Shown one piece after another: positions 9,384-17,347 of a DNA stretch of 43,506 nucleotides. The stretch lies in contig CADECF010000020.1 in NCBI GenBank assembly GCA_902825775.1, positions 1 to 43,506 of the forward strand, read 5' to 3'. Within the stretch, counting starts at the first letter, position 1. Each line of letters begins with the position of its first letter. A program made the position numbers and the translations under genes. Below the pieces are notes generated by a model, which worked only from the letters and a program-made list of their open reading frames with translations, was not told where the DNA came from and did no database searches. This DNA comes from an uncultured Lysobacteraceae bacterium. GTDB lineage: Bacteria > Pseudomonadota > Gammaproteobacteria > Xanthomonadales > Xanthomonadaceae.

Positions 9384-9405
9384 GTTGCGTCGGCGCAACG
9401 TTTTT
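9384..9405 (+). terminator. Rho-independent terminator after the two membrane-protein genes
   Basis: GTTGCG (9384-9389), loop TCGG, CGCAAC (9394-9399), then G and TTTTT. This is a six-pair GC-containing stem with a stable UNCG-like loop and a T-tract, 84 bases after the stop at 9300. Confidence 0.75.
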
Positions 9406-9701
9406 CATCATCGCCGTAGAGGCCATGTATTCGCCGACGACGCGCGTCGAATGCGTCTAGCAGCTCCGTACGCACTGCAAGGCTTCGCAGGTGCGTTGCG
9501 CAGATGAAACGTTTTCCGCATTTTGGCTCCTGTTTCAGAGGGAGCCGCGGGCGTTCTCGCATTTTTCGGCCTCGAATACTCCGGCGAAAACAATCAGCTA
9601 CGAAATATTAATGCGCGACGGCATTAATGATGCATGTCTTGTTTCGCGTCGTGAGCGGATGCCACCCCCGGGTGTCCTGTCGGCGTGCAGGAGAACAAGA
9701 T
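9406..9701. promoter_or_regulatory. Promoter region of the Fap-like operon with palindrome
   Basis: About 300 bases without a credible gene, between the terminator and the first operon gene. It contains ATTAATGC (9607-9614), six bases, GCATTAAT (9621-9628), a perfect 8-bp inverted repeat 73 bases before the chosen ATG. This is well placed for a transcription-factor operator or for a 5'-UTR hairpin. The upstream in-frame ATG at 9627 overlaps the palindrome and lacks a ribosome binding site. Confidence 0.45.
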
Positions 9702-10628
9702 ATGCATATCCGTAAATCACTCATCGCCACGGCGGTGCTGGTTGGCATCGGTATGACCGGCCAAGCATGGGCCCAGGCGGAAAACACAGAGAATGGCCCT
9801 GGACGCAATATCCAGATAGCGATAGACGACGATAGCGACAACTCCAACAGCAGCACTGGCGACAACCGCAACAACGACGGCTACGCCGACTCGTCCGGTT
9901 ACGGTTCAGCGGCTGCCAACAACGGCGGTACGGCTACCGCCAACTTCTCCAACTCCTTCAACTCCAGCAAAGCGATCGCGGTGACCCGTCTCGACGGTTA
10001 TGTCACCGACATCCGCGTGCGCGACATCGGCAATTACGCTGGCAACAGCGGCAATGCCAATGGCGGCGGCGGCGGTAGCGGCGGTGGCGGCTACGGCGGT
10101 TGGGGCAACGGCGGCAAAGGCGAAGGCGGCAAGGGCGACGGCGGTAGCGGCGGCGATGGCGGCCGCGGCGACGGCGACAGCGGCCATGCCGGCGCAGTAA
10201 GCCTCGCAGCAAGCGCGGGCGGCTCGGGTAATGGCGGCAGGGCGCGCGAGCGCGGCCCCGGCGCAGCCACGGGCGGCGCGGGCAGCGGCGGCGCAGGAAC
10301 GGCCACCAGCGGCGCGGCGACGGCCTCTACGGGTGCGGCATCCGGCACGGGCGGCTCAGGCGGTGCGGGCGGCGCAGGCACGGGCGGCTCGGGCGCGGGC
10401 GGCGCAGGCGTAGGCGGTGCCGGCAACGGCGCGGCCGGCGGCGCTGGCGGCGCGGGTGGTGCGAACTTCGTCGATGCCGGCACGTTCGACATGTCCAACG
10501 ACATGACGAGTGTCGGACAGACGGCTGCGGGCATCATGGTGGCGGCGCAGAACAGCGGCTTCGCCTCGCTGATCCAGCAGGGCGTGACCGTGCAGGCCAA
10601 CCTGACCGTCGGACCCAGCGCTCCGTAA
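9702..10628 (+). CDS. Exported Gly/Ala-rich silk-like protein, candidate major substrate of Fap-like system
   Basis: 308 aa. The ATG at 9702 is preceded by AGGAGA and begins a clear Sec signal peptide (MHIRKSLIATAVLVGIGM, cleavage likely after AWA). The mature N-terminus is Asn/Ser/Asp-rich (about 25-115). Residues about 120-265 are low complexity, built of GG, GGxG and GGAG units, much like silk or PE_PGRS repeats. A distinct C-terminus of about 50 residues ends in AAQNSG, SLIQQGVTVQANL. That ending resembles the end of the next gene product (IQNSG, LIQNGMIVNVQF). Position as first gene, signal peptide and low complexity suggest a secreted fibre or matrix protein. It does not carry FapC-type repeats that I can recognise. 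Confidence 0.72.
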   Translation: MHIRKSLIATAVLVGIGMTGQAWAQAENTENGPGRNIQIAIDDDSDNSNSSTGDNRNNDGYADSSGYGSAAANNGGTATANFSNSFNSSKAIAVTRLDGYVTDIRVRDIGNYAGNSGNANGGGGGSGGGGYGGWGNGGKGEGGKGDGGSGGDGGRGDGDSGHAGAVSLAASAGGSGNGGRARERGPGAATGGAGSGGAGTATSGAATASTGAASGTGGSGGAGGAGTGGSGAGGAGVGGAGNGAAGGAGGAGGANFVDAGTFDMSNDMTSVGQTAAGIMVAAQNSGFASLIQQGVTVQANLTVGPSAP

Positions 10629-10638
10629 GCGCGACCCA

Positions 10639-10675
10639 GATGCGCCGCGAGGGCGAAAGCCCTGCGCGGCGCATC
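10639..10675 (+). promoter_or_regulatory. Strong GAAA-loop hairpin after the first operon gene
   Basis: GATGCGCCGCG-AGGGC, tetraloop GAAA (10655-10658), then GCCCT-G-CGCGGCGCATC: a 16-pair stem with a single bulged base, starting 11 bases after the stop. With no T-tract it is more likely an mRNA 3'-end protecting or partial-attenuation element than a full terminator. It would favour higher expression of the first gene over downstream ones. Confidence 0.6.
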
Positions 10676-10759
10676 GCGTGCCCGTACGCAGCGCATCCGC
10701 GCGCCAACGCGCAAGCGTACACGTGCGGGCACGACACGCATGGCTGAAGGAGAACGACC

Positions 10760-11161
10760 ATGCCGGCATGCAAAACAACGGCACTCGCGGCAGCGGCGTT
10801 CTTGTCGGCGCTGATCGCAGGAGCGGCCTTCGCCGACGAACCGGCCGCCGTCGGCGCGCCCGTCGAAGCAACGGCGCGGCTGTCCTTCGCGGTACCGATC
10901 GAAGGCTTGGGTCCTGCCATGGACCCGACAACGCTCGAGGCTTATCGCGGCGGCGACGATTCGGTGGAAAACGACGTCGACATCCACGGACAAGTCGGCG
11001 GCAACACCGCGCAGAACACCGTCAGCGGCAACAACACGCTGGGCGGAGACGCGTTCTCCAACGCCAGCGGCATTTCCACCGTGATCCAGAACAGCGGGTC
11101 GAACGTGCTGATCCAGAACGGCATGATCGTCAACGTCCAGTTCATCGGATCCGGCCCATGA
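10760..11161 (+). CDS. Exported small protein, candidate minor substrate/nucleator of Fap-like system
   Basis: 133 aa, RBS AAGGAG at 10747-10752, Sec signal peptide (ALAAAAFLSALIAGAAFA). The mature protein has no cysteines and contains Asn/Gly/Gln/Ser-rich segments typical of amyloid-prone secreted proteins (QVGGNTAQNTVSGNNTLGGD, then FSNASGISTVIQNSG). The C-terminal LIQNGMIVNVQF parallels the C-terminus of the preceding protein. In the Pseudomonas operon the small FapB nucleator sits next to the major FapC protein, so a comparable role is plausible but unproven. The stop overlaps the next start (ATGA). Confidence 0.7.
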   Translation: MPACKTTALAAAAFLSALIAGAAFADEPAAVGAPVEATARLSFAVPIEGLGPAMDPTTLEAYRGGDDSVENDVDIHGQVGGNTAQNTVSGNNTLGGDAFSNASGISTVIQNSGSNVLIQNGMIVNVQFIGSGP

Positions 11162-11853
11162 GACTGTGCTTGCTGGCGGCATGCTTGCTGGCAGCGCCTG
11201 CCGTCGCGCTCGTCGCCACCGACGCGCGCGCCGGCTCCACGGAAGTGCGCGCCGCCAACGGCAGCTATACGGTACGGCTGACGAGCCTGAAAGAAGCGCG
11301 CTTCAAGACCACCGTGCGCCAGCAGTACGACTTCAGCTGCGGCTCGGCGGCGGTGGCGACCCTGCTGACCTATCAGTACGACCAGCCGGTCAGCGAGACC
11401 GATGTGTTCATGCGCATGTACGCGAACGGCGACCAGGCCAAGATCCGCGCCGAAGGTTTTTCGCTGCTGGACATGCGCCGCTACTTCGAATCGCTCGGCT
11501 ACGAGGCCGACGGCTTCGAACTGCCGCTGGACAAATTGGCCGAGGAAGGATTGCCGGCGATCGTGCTGCTCAACGAACGCGGTTACCGGCATTTCGTGGT
11601 GGTCAAAGGCCTGCGCAACGGCCGCGTGCTGATCGGCGATCCGGCGATGGGCACGCGCGCGTTGTCGCGCAAACGTTTCGAACAGCTATGGGACAACGGC
11701 GTGCTGTTCGTGGTCCACAACAAACGCGAGCTGGCGCATTTCAATACCGGCAACGACTGGCGCGTGGCGCCGATGGCGCCGGTGGACCAGGCGATCCAAC
11801 GCACCGGCCTGCAGAACATCGTCATGCCGCGACGCGGACCGGGAGACATCTGA
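11158..11853 (+). CDS. fapD-like: C39-family cysteine peptidase, FapD-like
   Basis: 231 aa including a signal peptide (MRLCLLAACLLAAPAVAL). It has the C39 papain-like fold signature: catalytic Cys61 in QQYDFSCGSAAVATLL, His145 in GYRHFVVVKG, and Asp161 in IGDPAMG. FapD of Pseudomonas is a C39 peptidase of this length that is required for fibre secretion. It may process or escort substrates in the periplasm. Unlike bacteriocin exporters it is not fused to an ABC transporter, and none is nearby. It overlaps the preceding gene by 4 bases and is followed 7 bases later by the FapE-like gene, so it is part of the operon. Confidence 0.85.
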   Translation: MRLCLLAACLLAAPAVALVATDARAGSTEVRAANGSYTVRLTSLKEARFKTTVRQQYDFSCGSAAVATLLTYQYDQPVSETDVFMRMYANGDQAKIRAEGFSLLDMRRYFESLGYEADGFELPLDKLAEEGLPAIVLLNERGYRHFVVVKGLRNGRVLIGDPAMGTRALSRKRFEQLWDNGVLFVVHNKRELAHFNTGNDWRVAPMAPVDQAIQRTGLQNIVMPRRGPGDI

Positions 11854-11860
11854 AACGGCC

Positions 11861-12370
11861 ATGCGCACGATTCCGCACCGCTGGCTGCGACGCCTGCCAT
11901 GGCTGATGGCCGGCTTGGTTTGCGTTACGACCGCGCATGCGCAGGATGCGGACAAAGCTTCGAATTTCGACCGGCCGGTGGTTTTCGACCGGCTCGAAAC
12001 CCTGCGCGGCGGCTTCGACCTGCCTTCCGGATTGCAGGCGTCGTTCGGCTTCGAGCGTGTGGTCTATCTCAACGGCGAACTCGTCGCCACCACGCGCGTC
12101 AGCATTCCCGACATCGGCAACATGACGCCCGAACAGGCGCAAGCGTTGGCGTCGGCGAAACAGACCACATTGCTGCAAGTGGGGCAGGGCAACGTTTACC
12201 GGGGCAATTCCGCAGCGGGCGGGTTGGTCGTCCAGAACACGCTCGACAACCAAGACATCCAGGTGCTGACCACGATCGACGCCGGCACCAACATGCTGGG
12301 CCACTACAAGGATCTCAACACGGAGGCGGCCCTACGCGATGCGCTGATCGCGGCGCCGGGCTCGCCTTGA
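11861..12370 (+). CDS. fapE-like: FapE-like exported protein
   Basis: 169 aa with a signal peptide ending near TAHAQ. It sits between the C39 peptidase and the porin, exactly where FapE lies in fapABCDEF. The mature sequence is soluble and lacks low complexity. A central segment (NGELVATTRVSIPDIGNMT, QAQALASA) is followed by a C-terminal part with VVQNTLDNQDIQVLTTIDAG, whose QN...IQ spacing recalls the C-termini of the two upstream substrates. FapE in Pseudomonas is exported and found with fibres. The assignment rests mainly on gene order and general features, so moderate confidence for the exact orthology. Confidence 0.65.
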   Translation: MRTIPHRWLRRLPWLMAGLVCVTTAHAQDADKASNFDRPVVFDRLETLRGGFDLPSGLQASFGFERVVYLNGELVATTRVSIPDIGNMTPEQAQALASAKQTTLLQVGQGNVYRGNSAAGGLVVQNTLDNQDIQVLTTIDAGTNMLGHYKDLNTEAALRDALIAAPGSP

Positions 12371-13677
12371 ATACGCATCCGGCGCGAATTTCGATCCTGG
12401 CGGCCTGCCTGGGCGCCGCGTTTGCCGGCGCCGGCGGCGCGGCGCACGCACAGCAAGCTTCCGACACCCGGCTGGACGCGTTGCAGCAGCAGATCGACGC
12501 GCAAACGCTGAAGCTCGAGCAGATGCGACAGGCGTTGAGCGACCAGGAGAGCAGCGTCGCCGAGCTGCAGCGCGCCTTGAACGAAGAACGCCTCGCCGGC
12601 GCGCGCGCGCGAGGCGGCACGATATCCGCCTATCAGGACATGCCCGCGCAGACGGCGGCGCAGGAGCGCATCGAACAGCAACCGAGCCAGCCGGTCGGCC
12701 GCGCGCCGGAACCGGAAACGCGGCCGCCGGAAGTCGCGCAGATCTTCGATCAGCCCGGCGTGCTCACGCCGAGCGGCAAATTCGTGCTCGAACCATCGCT
12801 GCAATTCGGCTACTGGGCCAACGATCGCGTCGCGCTGGTCGGCTACACCGTGATTCCCGCCATCCTGATCGGCTTGATCGACGTGCGTCAGGTCAAGACG
12901 ACCACCGCCACCGCCGCACTGACCGGGCGCTACGGCATAGGCAAACGTTTCGAACTGGAAGCCAAGGTGCCGTACGTCTACATCGACGGCGACACCATCA
13001 GCCGCGAAATCTTCACCGGCAGCGCGGTCGACCGCGTGTTCAACGCCAGCGGGCACGGCATGGGCGACGTCGAAGTCACGGCACGTTACCAGTTGAACCA
13101 GGGCGGCATGGACAAGGCGTTCTGGGTCGGCTGGTTGCGCTACAAGAGCCGTACCGGCCGCGACTTGTTCGAAGTCACCACGGACTGCGTGACGCGCTGC
13201 GTCGGCAACGCGACCGGCACCGGATTGCCGCTGGAACTGCCCACCGGCACCGGTTTCGAAGCGCTGCAGCCCGGCGTGACCTGGCTGTATCCCACCGATC
13301 CGGTCGTCTTCTTCGGCAGCTTCAGTTATCTGCACAATTTCCCGCGCAAGAACGTCACGCGGCGGGTGCTGGGCGGCGTCGAGGAGCCGCTGGGCGAAAT
13401 CGATGTCGGCGACATCTTCGGCTTCAACGTCGGCATGGGCCTGGCCCTGAACGAAAAAGCCTCGATCAGCCTCGGCTACGACCAGAGCGTCATCGGCAAG
13501 ACCCAGCAGAACGGCCAGGACGCGCCGGGCGCGGTGCGGATCGTGCTGGGCACGTTGCTGATCGGCGCTTCGTACCGCTACAACGAGCGCACCACGCTGA
13601 ACTTGTCGCTGGGCGTGGGCGTTACCCGCGATACGCCGGATCTGACGCTGACCGCACGGCTACCGACGTCGTACTGA
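12367..13677 (+). CDS. fapF-like: FapF-like outer-membrane porin with N-terminal coiled coil
   Basis: The only start that includes the signal peptide is TTG at 12367, overlapping the previous stop (TTGA). The product (436 aa) begins MNTHPARISILAACLG and has a cleavage site near AHA-QQ. Residues about 32-80 are a heptad-rich coiled coil (LDALQQQIDAQTLKLEQMRQ). A Pro/Glu linker follows, then from about residue 140 a beta-barrel of amphipathic strands (FVLEPSLQFGYWAND, FELEAKVPYVYI, GDVEVTARYQLN, ASISLGYDQSV, ending LTLTARLPTSY). FapF is a trimeric 12-strand barrel with an N-terminal gating coiled coil and about this length. It is the probable export pore for the fibre proteins encoded upstream. 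Confidence 0.8.
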   Translation: MNTHPARISILAACLGAAFAGAGGAAHAQQASDTRLDALQQQIDAQTLKLEQMRQALSDQESSVAELQRALNEERLAGARARGGTISAYQDMPAQTAAQERIEQQPSQPVGRAPEPETRPPEVAQIFDQPGVLTPSGKFVLEPSLQFGYWANDRVALVGYTVIPAILIGLIDVRQVKTTTATAALTGRYGIGKRFELEAKVPYVYIDGDTISREIFTGSAVDRVFNASGHGMGDVEVTARYQLNQGGMDKAFWVGWLRYKSRTGRDLFEVTTDCVTRCVGNATGTGLPLELPTGTGFEALQPGVTWLYPTDPVVFFGSFSYLHNFPRKNVTRRVLGGVEEPLGEIDVGDIFGFNVGMGLALNEKASISLGYDQSVIGKTQQNGQDAPGAVRIVLGTLLIGASYRYNERTTLNLSLGVGVTRDTPDLTLTARLPTSY

Positions 13678-13893
13678 TCGCTTCCGCACTCATCGCTATC
13701 GTCAGGCCTTCGCAATAACCGACGTCGGGTGCGAATCGCTTCCGGTTTCCGCTGACCGGCCGAGCGCGTGCCGCGCAAAGTGGAGGGTATCCCCCGAGCG
13801 GATATCGACATGGCGCCCTTGTTCCGTTCGAGTGCTGCAGAGCCTGCGGGTGCGGTCGTCGGCGCACCTGGCCGCACACTGAAGGGATTCAGC

Positions 13894-15180
13894 ATGAAAA
13901 CGATTCGAATCGCCGCATTGGCGGCTTTGCTCGGCACGACAGGCGCACATGCGCAAAGCGGCACTCAGGCCGCATACGACGCTTTCGCGCCAGCGTACGT
14001 GGTCAGCTCTCCGGACACCTACCATAAAAGCCTCGGCGGCATCGCCCGCAACGCCCAGAGCCGGCGCGACGGCGCTGGCAACGACGTGGTGATCTCCGAG
14101 GTGAGCCAGCACCAGCTGCCCGACGTCACCGAACGCATCCACTCGCGCGAACGGCGCTGCGGCGGATTCTTCTCTTTCGAGACCCGCGCGGAAGCCGAAG
14201 CGTTCGTGCATTCCGCCGTATCGCCCGCCGCGGTCGCTTCGATTCCTATCGTCTACACCATCGACAACCAGGCCACCGTCATGCCGTGGCTGCCGCAGGT
14301 CCGCGAAGACAATATCTACCGCACCATCAAGCACCTTTCGACCGCCTACCAGAACCGCTACTACGCCAGCGCCAATGCCCATGCGCCGTCCGTCTGGATC
14401 CACGACACCTGGCTGGGCTTGGCCGCGGGCCGAGACGATGTGAGCGCGGTGCTGTTTCCGTGCAGCGCGTGCGGCAACCAATATTCGGTGATCCTGAGCA
14501 TCGAAGGCAGCGAAAATCCGGACGAAATCGTGGTGCTCGGCGCGCATCTGGATTCGATCGCTCTCGGCGGAAACACCAAAGCCATGCTCGCCCCGGGCGC
14601 GGACGACGACGCCTCCGGCATCGCCACGTTGACCGAAGCGCTGCGCGTGGCGCTGGCCAGCGGCTGGAAACCCAAACGAACCGTGATGTTCATGGCCTAC
14701 GCGGCCGAAGAAGTCGGCTTGCGCGGCTCGCTCGCGATCGCCGAATCGTTCAAGACCGACGGCAGAAAAGTAGTCGGCGTCCTGCAGCTGGACATGACCA
14801 ACTACAAATCCGGCAACGGCCCCGACTTGCGCCTGATGACCGACAACTCCGATCCGGCCTTGCAATCGTTCGTCGCCGCCCTGTTCGAAGAGTATCTGGC
14901 CCCGATCGGCCCGACGCTAGGCAGCTTCACTTGCGGTTACGGTTGTTCCGATCACGCTTCGTGGACGATCAAGGGCTACCCGTCGGCGATGCTGTTCGAA
15001 GCCGGCGACGACGACGGCGGCTATTTCCCCTACATCCATTCGCCGCACGACAAGCTGGAGAACATGGGCGATTCGGCCGGCCGCAGCGTTTATTTCGCGC
15101 AGATGGCATTGGCGTTCATGGGCGAAGTGGGCAAGACGGCAGCCGGCACGCCTGGCGGGCGCGTAGCCGACGCGCGCTGA
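13894..15180 (+). CDS. Secreted M28-family zinc aminopeptidase
   Basis: 428 aa. ATG 13894 starts a signal peptide (MKTIRIAALAALLGTTGAHA); the longer frame upstream is non-conserved. The M28 catalytic domain (about 185-410) shows the two-zinc ligand set: VVLGAHLDS (His), PGADDDASG (Asp bridging), YAAEEVGLRGS (Glu-Glu), LQLDMTN (Asp), and SDHASW (last His). It resembles the Vibrio proteolyticus/Aeromonas leucyl aminopeptidase type that trims extracellular peptides. There is a propeptide-like region before residue 120. It is convergent with the arginase gene, with only 2 bases between the stops. Function assignment is secure; natural substrates are unknown. Confidence 0.93.
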   Translation: MKTIRIAALAALLGTTGAHAQSGTQAAYDAFAPAYVVSSPDTYHKSLGGIARNAQSRRDGAGNDVVISEVSQHQLPDVTERIHSRERRCGGFFSFETRAEAEAFVHSAVSPAAVASIPIVYTIDNQATVMPWLPQVREDNIYRTIKHLSTAYQNRYYASANAHAPSVWIHDTWLGLAAGRDDVSAVLFPCSACGNQYSVILSIEGSENPDEIVVLGAHLDSIALGGNTKAMLAPGADDDASGIATLTEALRVALASGWKPKRTVMFMAYAAEEVGLRGSLAIAESFKTDGRKVVGVLQLDMTNYKSGNGPDLRLMTDNSDPALQSFVAALFEEYLAPIGPTLGSFTCGYGCSDHASWTIKGYPSAMLFEAGDDDGGYFPYIHSPHDKLENMGDSAGRSVYFAQMALAFMGEVGKTAAGTPGGRVADAR

Positions 15181-15182
15181 TA

Positions 15183-16088
15183 TCAGCGCAGTTTGGCGGG
15201 CGCGGCGGTACCGAGCGCGTTCGCCAGCGTGTCGGCGAGCCTGCGTCCCGCTTCGCCGTCCTTGTCGAGATTCGGGTTGTAGATGGTGACTTCGATGCCC
15301 ATCGCCATGCCGCTGGCCATGGCGATCCGCAATGCCTGCGTCAATTCTTCGGTCGACAAGCCGCCGGGCAGGCGGTAGTCGACCGCGGGCATTACCTCGT
15401 CGTCGAGGCAATCCGCATCGACATGGATGAAGAATCCCTTCGACTCCAGCCGCGTGAGATGTTTCACCGCCGCCCAGGCCGCGGCTTTGATGCCGAGTGA
15501 GCGGATTTTTCCGAGGTCGTAGGCCAGCAGATCGTCCGGCAACGGCTGGCTGCCGTATTCGGCTTGTTCCTCCGCGTCGCGGAAAGCGAATGCGACAACA
15601 TCTTCATCGCGCACCAGCGGGCCGCGATTCTCGAGGTTCGCGAGCAGGGCGGGGCCGTGCCCGGTCGCGAAAGCCAGATCCATCGATGCGGCCTCGCCGT
15701 TGGGATTGGCTTCCGGTTGGTAGAAGTCGGCGTGACCGTCGATGAAGAGCAATCCATAGCGGCCGCGGCGCTTCATTGCCAGGGTCGTACCGAGCACGAT
15801 CGAGCAATCGCCGCCCAGCACGACCGGGAATTCGCCGCGATCGAGCACGTCCTCGACATCGTCGGCCAACGTCGAGGACCATGCCGCGATCGAATGCGCA
15901 TTCAGCGTCAGCGTCTCTTCATCGCGCGCATCCTCGTACGCGGGCACGCGCAACCGCGTCGCGCGGCGCGCCTGCAGACGCTCGGCCAGGCCGTGGTTCA
16001 ACAGCGCTTCCGGCAGCAACTCCACACCGGTAGGCCGCAATCCGAGATTCGATGGGGCTTCGATGATGGCGTAGCGTCTCGTGTCCAC
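15183..16088 (-). CDS. Arginase/agmatinase-family ureohydrolase
   Basis: 301 aa, full length for the family. Mn-binding motifs are present in order: GGDCS (about 93-97), DGHADF (about 117-122), and [22 protein letters not shown] (about 218-239; the second and third motifs normally read D-x-H-x-D and S-x-D-x-D-x-x-D-P). Here the third motif has VDADCLDDE in place of SxDVDxxDP. This is seen in some arginase-like proteins, so the substrate may differ from L-arginine. It would hydrolyse a guanidino compound to urea plus amine. ATG at 16088 precedes a good N-terminal strand ([12 protein letters not shown]). Confidence 0.85.
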   Translation of the reverse strand: MDTRRYAIIEAPSNLGLRPTGVELLPEALLNHGLAERLQARRATRLRVPAYEDARDEETLTLNAHSIAAWSSTLADDVEDVLDRGEFPVVLGGDCSIVLGTTLAMKRRGRYGLLFIDGHADFYQPEANPNGEAASMDLAFATGHGPALLANLENRGPLVRDEDVVAFAFRDAEEQAEYGSQPLPDDLLAYDLGKIRSLGIKAAAWAAVKHLTRLESKGFFIHVDADCLDDEVMPAVDYRLPGGLSTEELTQALRIAMASGMAMGIEVTIYNPNLDKDGEAGRRLADTLANALGTAAPAKLR

Positions 16089-16198
16089 CGCAGGCCTCCA
16101 TTGCAGGGCATTGCAGTGTCCACGAAGGCCGTGAAAGGCCGCGTCATGATGCCGTGAGGCGTGTCGCGGTGGGGGAGGGGAGGACCCTCGCCGCTACA

Positions 16199-16720
16199 TC
16201 ACTCCTGCTTATCGCGCTTGGACATGAGCCCGATGAAGAACAGGAATTCGATGGCCGCGAACGCGAGCAGCACCATCAAACCGAGCACGTATACGGCTTG
16301 CCCGCGCGGAACGACCGCATCCCAAACGCTCAGCCACAACGCGACGCCCATCGCCAGGGCTACGGCGAAAATCGCGTAAAGCACGGGCGTAATCACCGGC
16401 ACGGTCACCAGGCGCTGCGCCGCACGATCCCGGCGTTCGCCGCGCAAGGCCAGCAAGTTGCCAAGGATGAACCATGAGCCGAGCAGCGCGCTGCACCAAC
16501 CCCAAACCGTCGCCTGCGACCAACCAGCGAGCGCCATCGGGAACGGCAGCAGCGAGAAGAACAGCACCAGGAAGCTGTCGCCGATCAGCAACCAGAGCAA
16601 ACGCAACTCGGTCGACGACCAGGGCTGCGCTCCGCGGAAACGGATCGTCACCACCAGCCCGGAAAAGCCCGCCAGCGTGACCGCGATCTTGGCGAGGGTT
16701 TGCAGGATCGGCTCGTTCAC
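16199..16720 (-). CDS. Hypothetical four/five-TM membrane protein
   Basis: A GTG at 16720 gives 173 aa starting VNEPILQTLAKIAVTLAGFSGLVVTI. An upstream in-frame ATG (16822) would add 34 Arg/Cys-rich residues that look non-coding. Hydrophobic segments lie at about 8-27, 40-60, 65-90, 100-120 and 130-160, ending in a basic SKRDKQE tail. The opening (…LAKIAVTLAGFSGLV) is typical of a small uncharacterised membrane family I remember only as hypothetical. No function is proposed. Confidence 0.7.
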   Translation of the reverse strand: MNEPILQTLAKIAVTLAGFSGLVVTIRFRGAQPWSSTELRLLWLLIGDSFLVLFFSLLPFPMALAGWSQATVWGWCSALLGSWFILGNLLALRGERRDRAAQRLVTVPVITPVLYAIFAVALAMGVALWLSVWDAVVPRGQAVYVLGLMVLLAFAAIEFLFFIGLMSKRDKQE

Positions 16721-16835
16721 GGCGCGAAAGCTACACCAAAACACGCGGTTATGGCATTCGAACCCAGTCTTCGCGTTGCGGCTACTCGCGATGGGCCAGC
16801 ATCGCCATCGACGCCGCTTCACGGGAGTTTGTGCG

Positions 16836-17312
16836 ATGCAACACTCAGCCTATCAATCGCATCGGGGCAAAGGTCATTACGGCCGTTTGATGGCGATGGC
16901 GATCCTCTCGTTCTTCGTCATGTACGCGCTGATGTACGCGATGGTCGATCGTTGGGACAACGTTTTCGCCAATACCAACCAGTTCTACATGGTGGGTTTG
17001 ATGGTGGCGCCGATGGTGATCATCGAAGTCGCGCTGATGCGCGGCATGTATCCCAACAAGGGCGCGAACGCGCTGATCGTCGGGCTCAGCATCGCCGCGG
17101 GAATCTTCTTCTGGTTCGGAATCCGCCAGCAGATCGCGATCTCGGACGCGCAGTTCCTGAAATCCATGGTGCCGCATCACGCAGGCGCGATCCTGATGTG
17201 CGAGAAAAGCAAACTCGAGGACCCGGATCTGCAGCGGCTTTGCGGCGAGATCGTCTCTTCGCAGCAGCGCGAGATCGATCTGATGCAGGCCAAACTCAAG
17301 ACGCTAGACTAG
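16836..17312 (+). CDS. DUF305-family membrane protein
   Basis: 158 aa. Three hydrophobic helices (about 18-40, 50-72, 78-98) precede a C-terminal DUF305 segment with the hallmark MVPHHAGAILMCEKS (the conserved His pair is thought to bind metal, as in CopM-type proteins) and a helical tail IVSSQQREIDLMQAKL. ATG 16836 is chosen because the family sequence starts there; the longer frame is spurious. It is followed 35 bases later by a DoxX-family gene, probably co-transcribed. Confidence 0.88.
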   Translation: MQHSAYQSHRGKGHYGRLMAMAILSFFVMYALMYAMVDRWDNVFANTNQFYMVGLMVAPMVIIEVALMRGMYPNKGANALIVGLSIAAGIFFWFGIRQQIAISDAQFLKSMVPHHAGAILMCEKSKLEDPDLQRLCGEIVSSQQREIDLMQAKLKTLD

Positions 17313-17347
17313 CGACGCCCGGCCGCACACCGGAATCGGAGATGCCC

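Noticed and set aside
8245-9426. Minus-strand 393-aa frame across two membrane-protein genes
   Set aside because: Composition-driven shadow; the plus-strand genes have proper RBS and TM helices.
10000-10480. GGC-rich tandem pattern as a CRISPR or minisatellite array
   Set aside because: Repeat units are irregular and explained by Gly/Ala codons in the coding frame.
10091-11182. Long minus-strand frame rich in Pro/Ala opposite the Gly-rich gene
   Set aside because: It is the antisense of GGC/GCG repeats; such frames stay open because of composition. The plus-strand gene has signal peptide and RBS.
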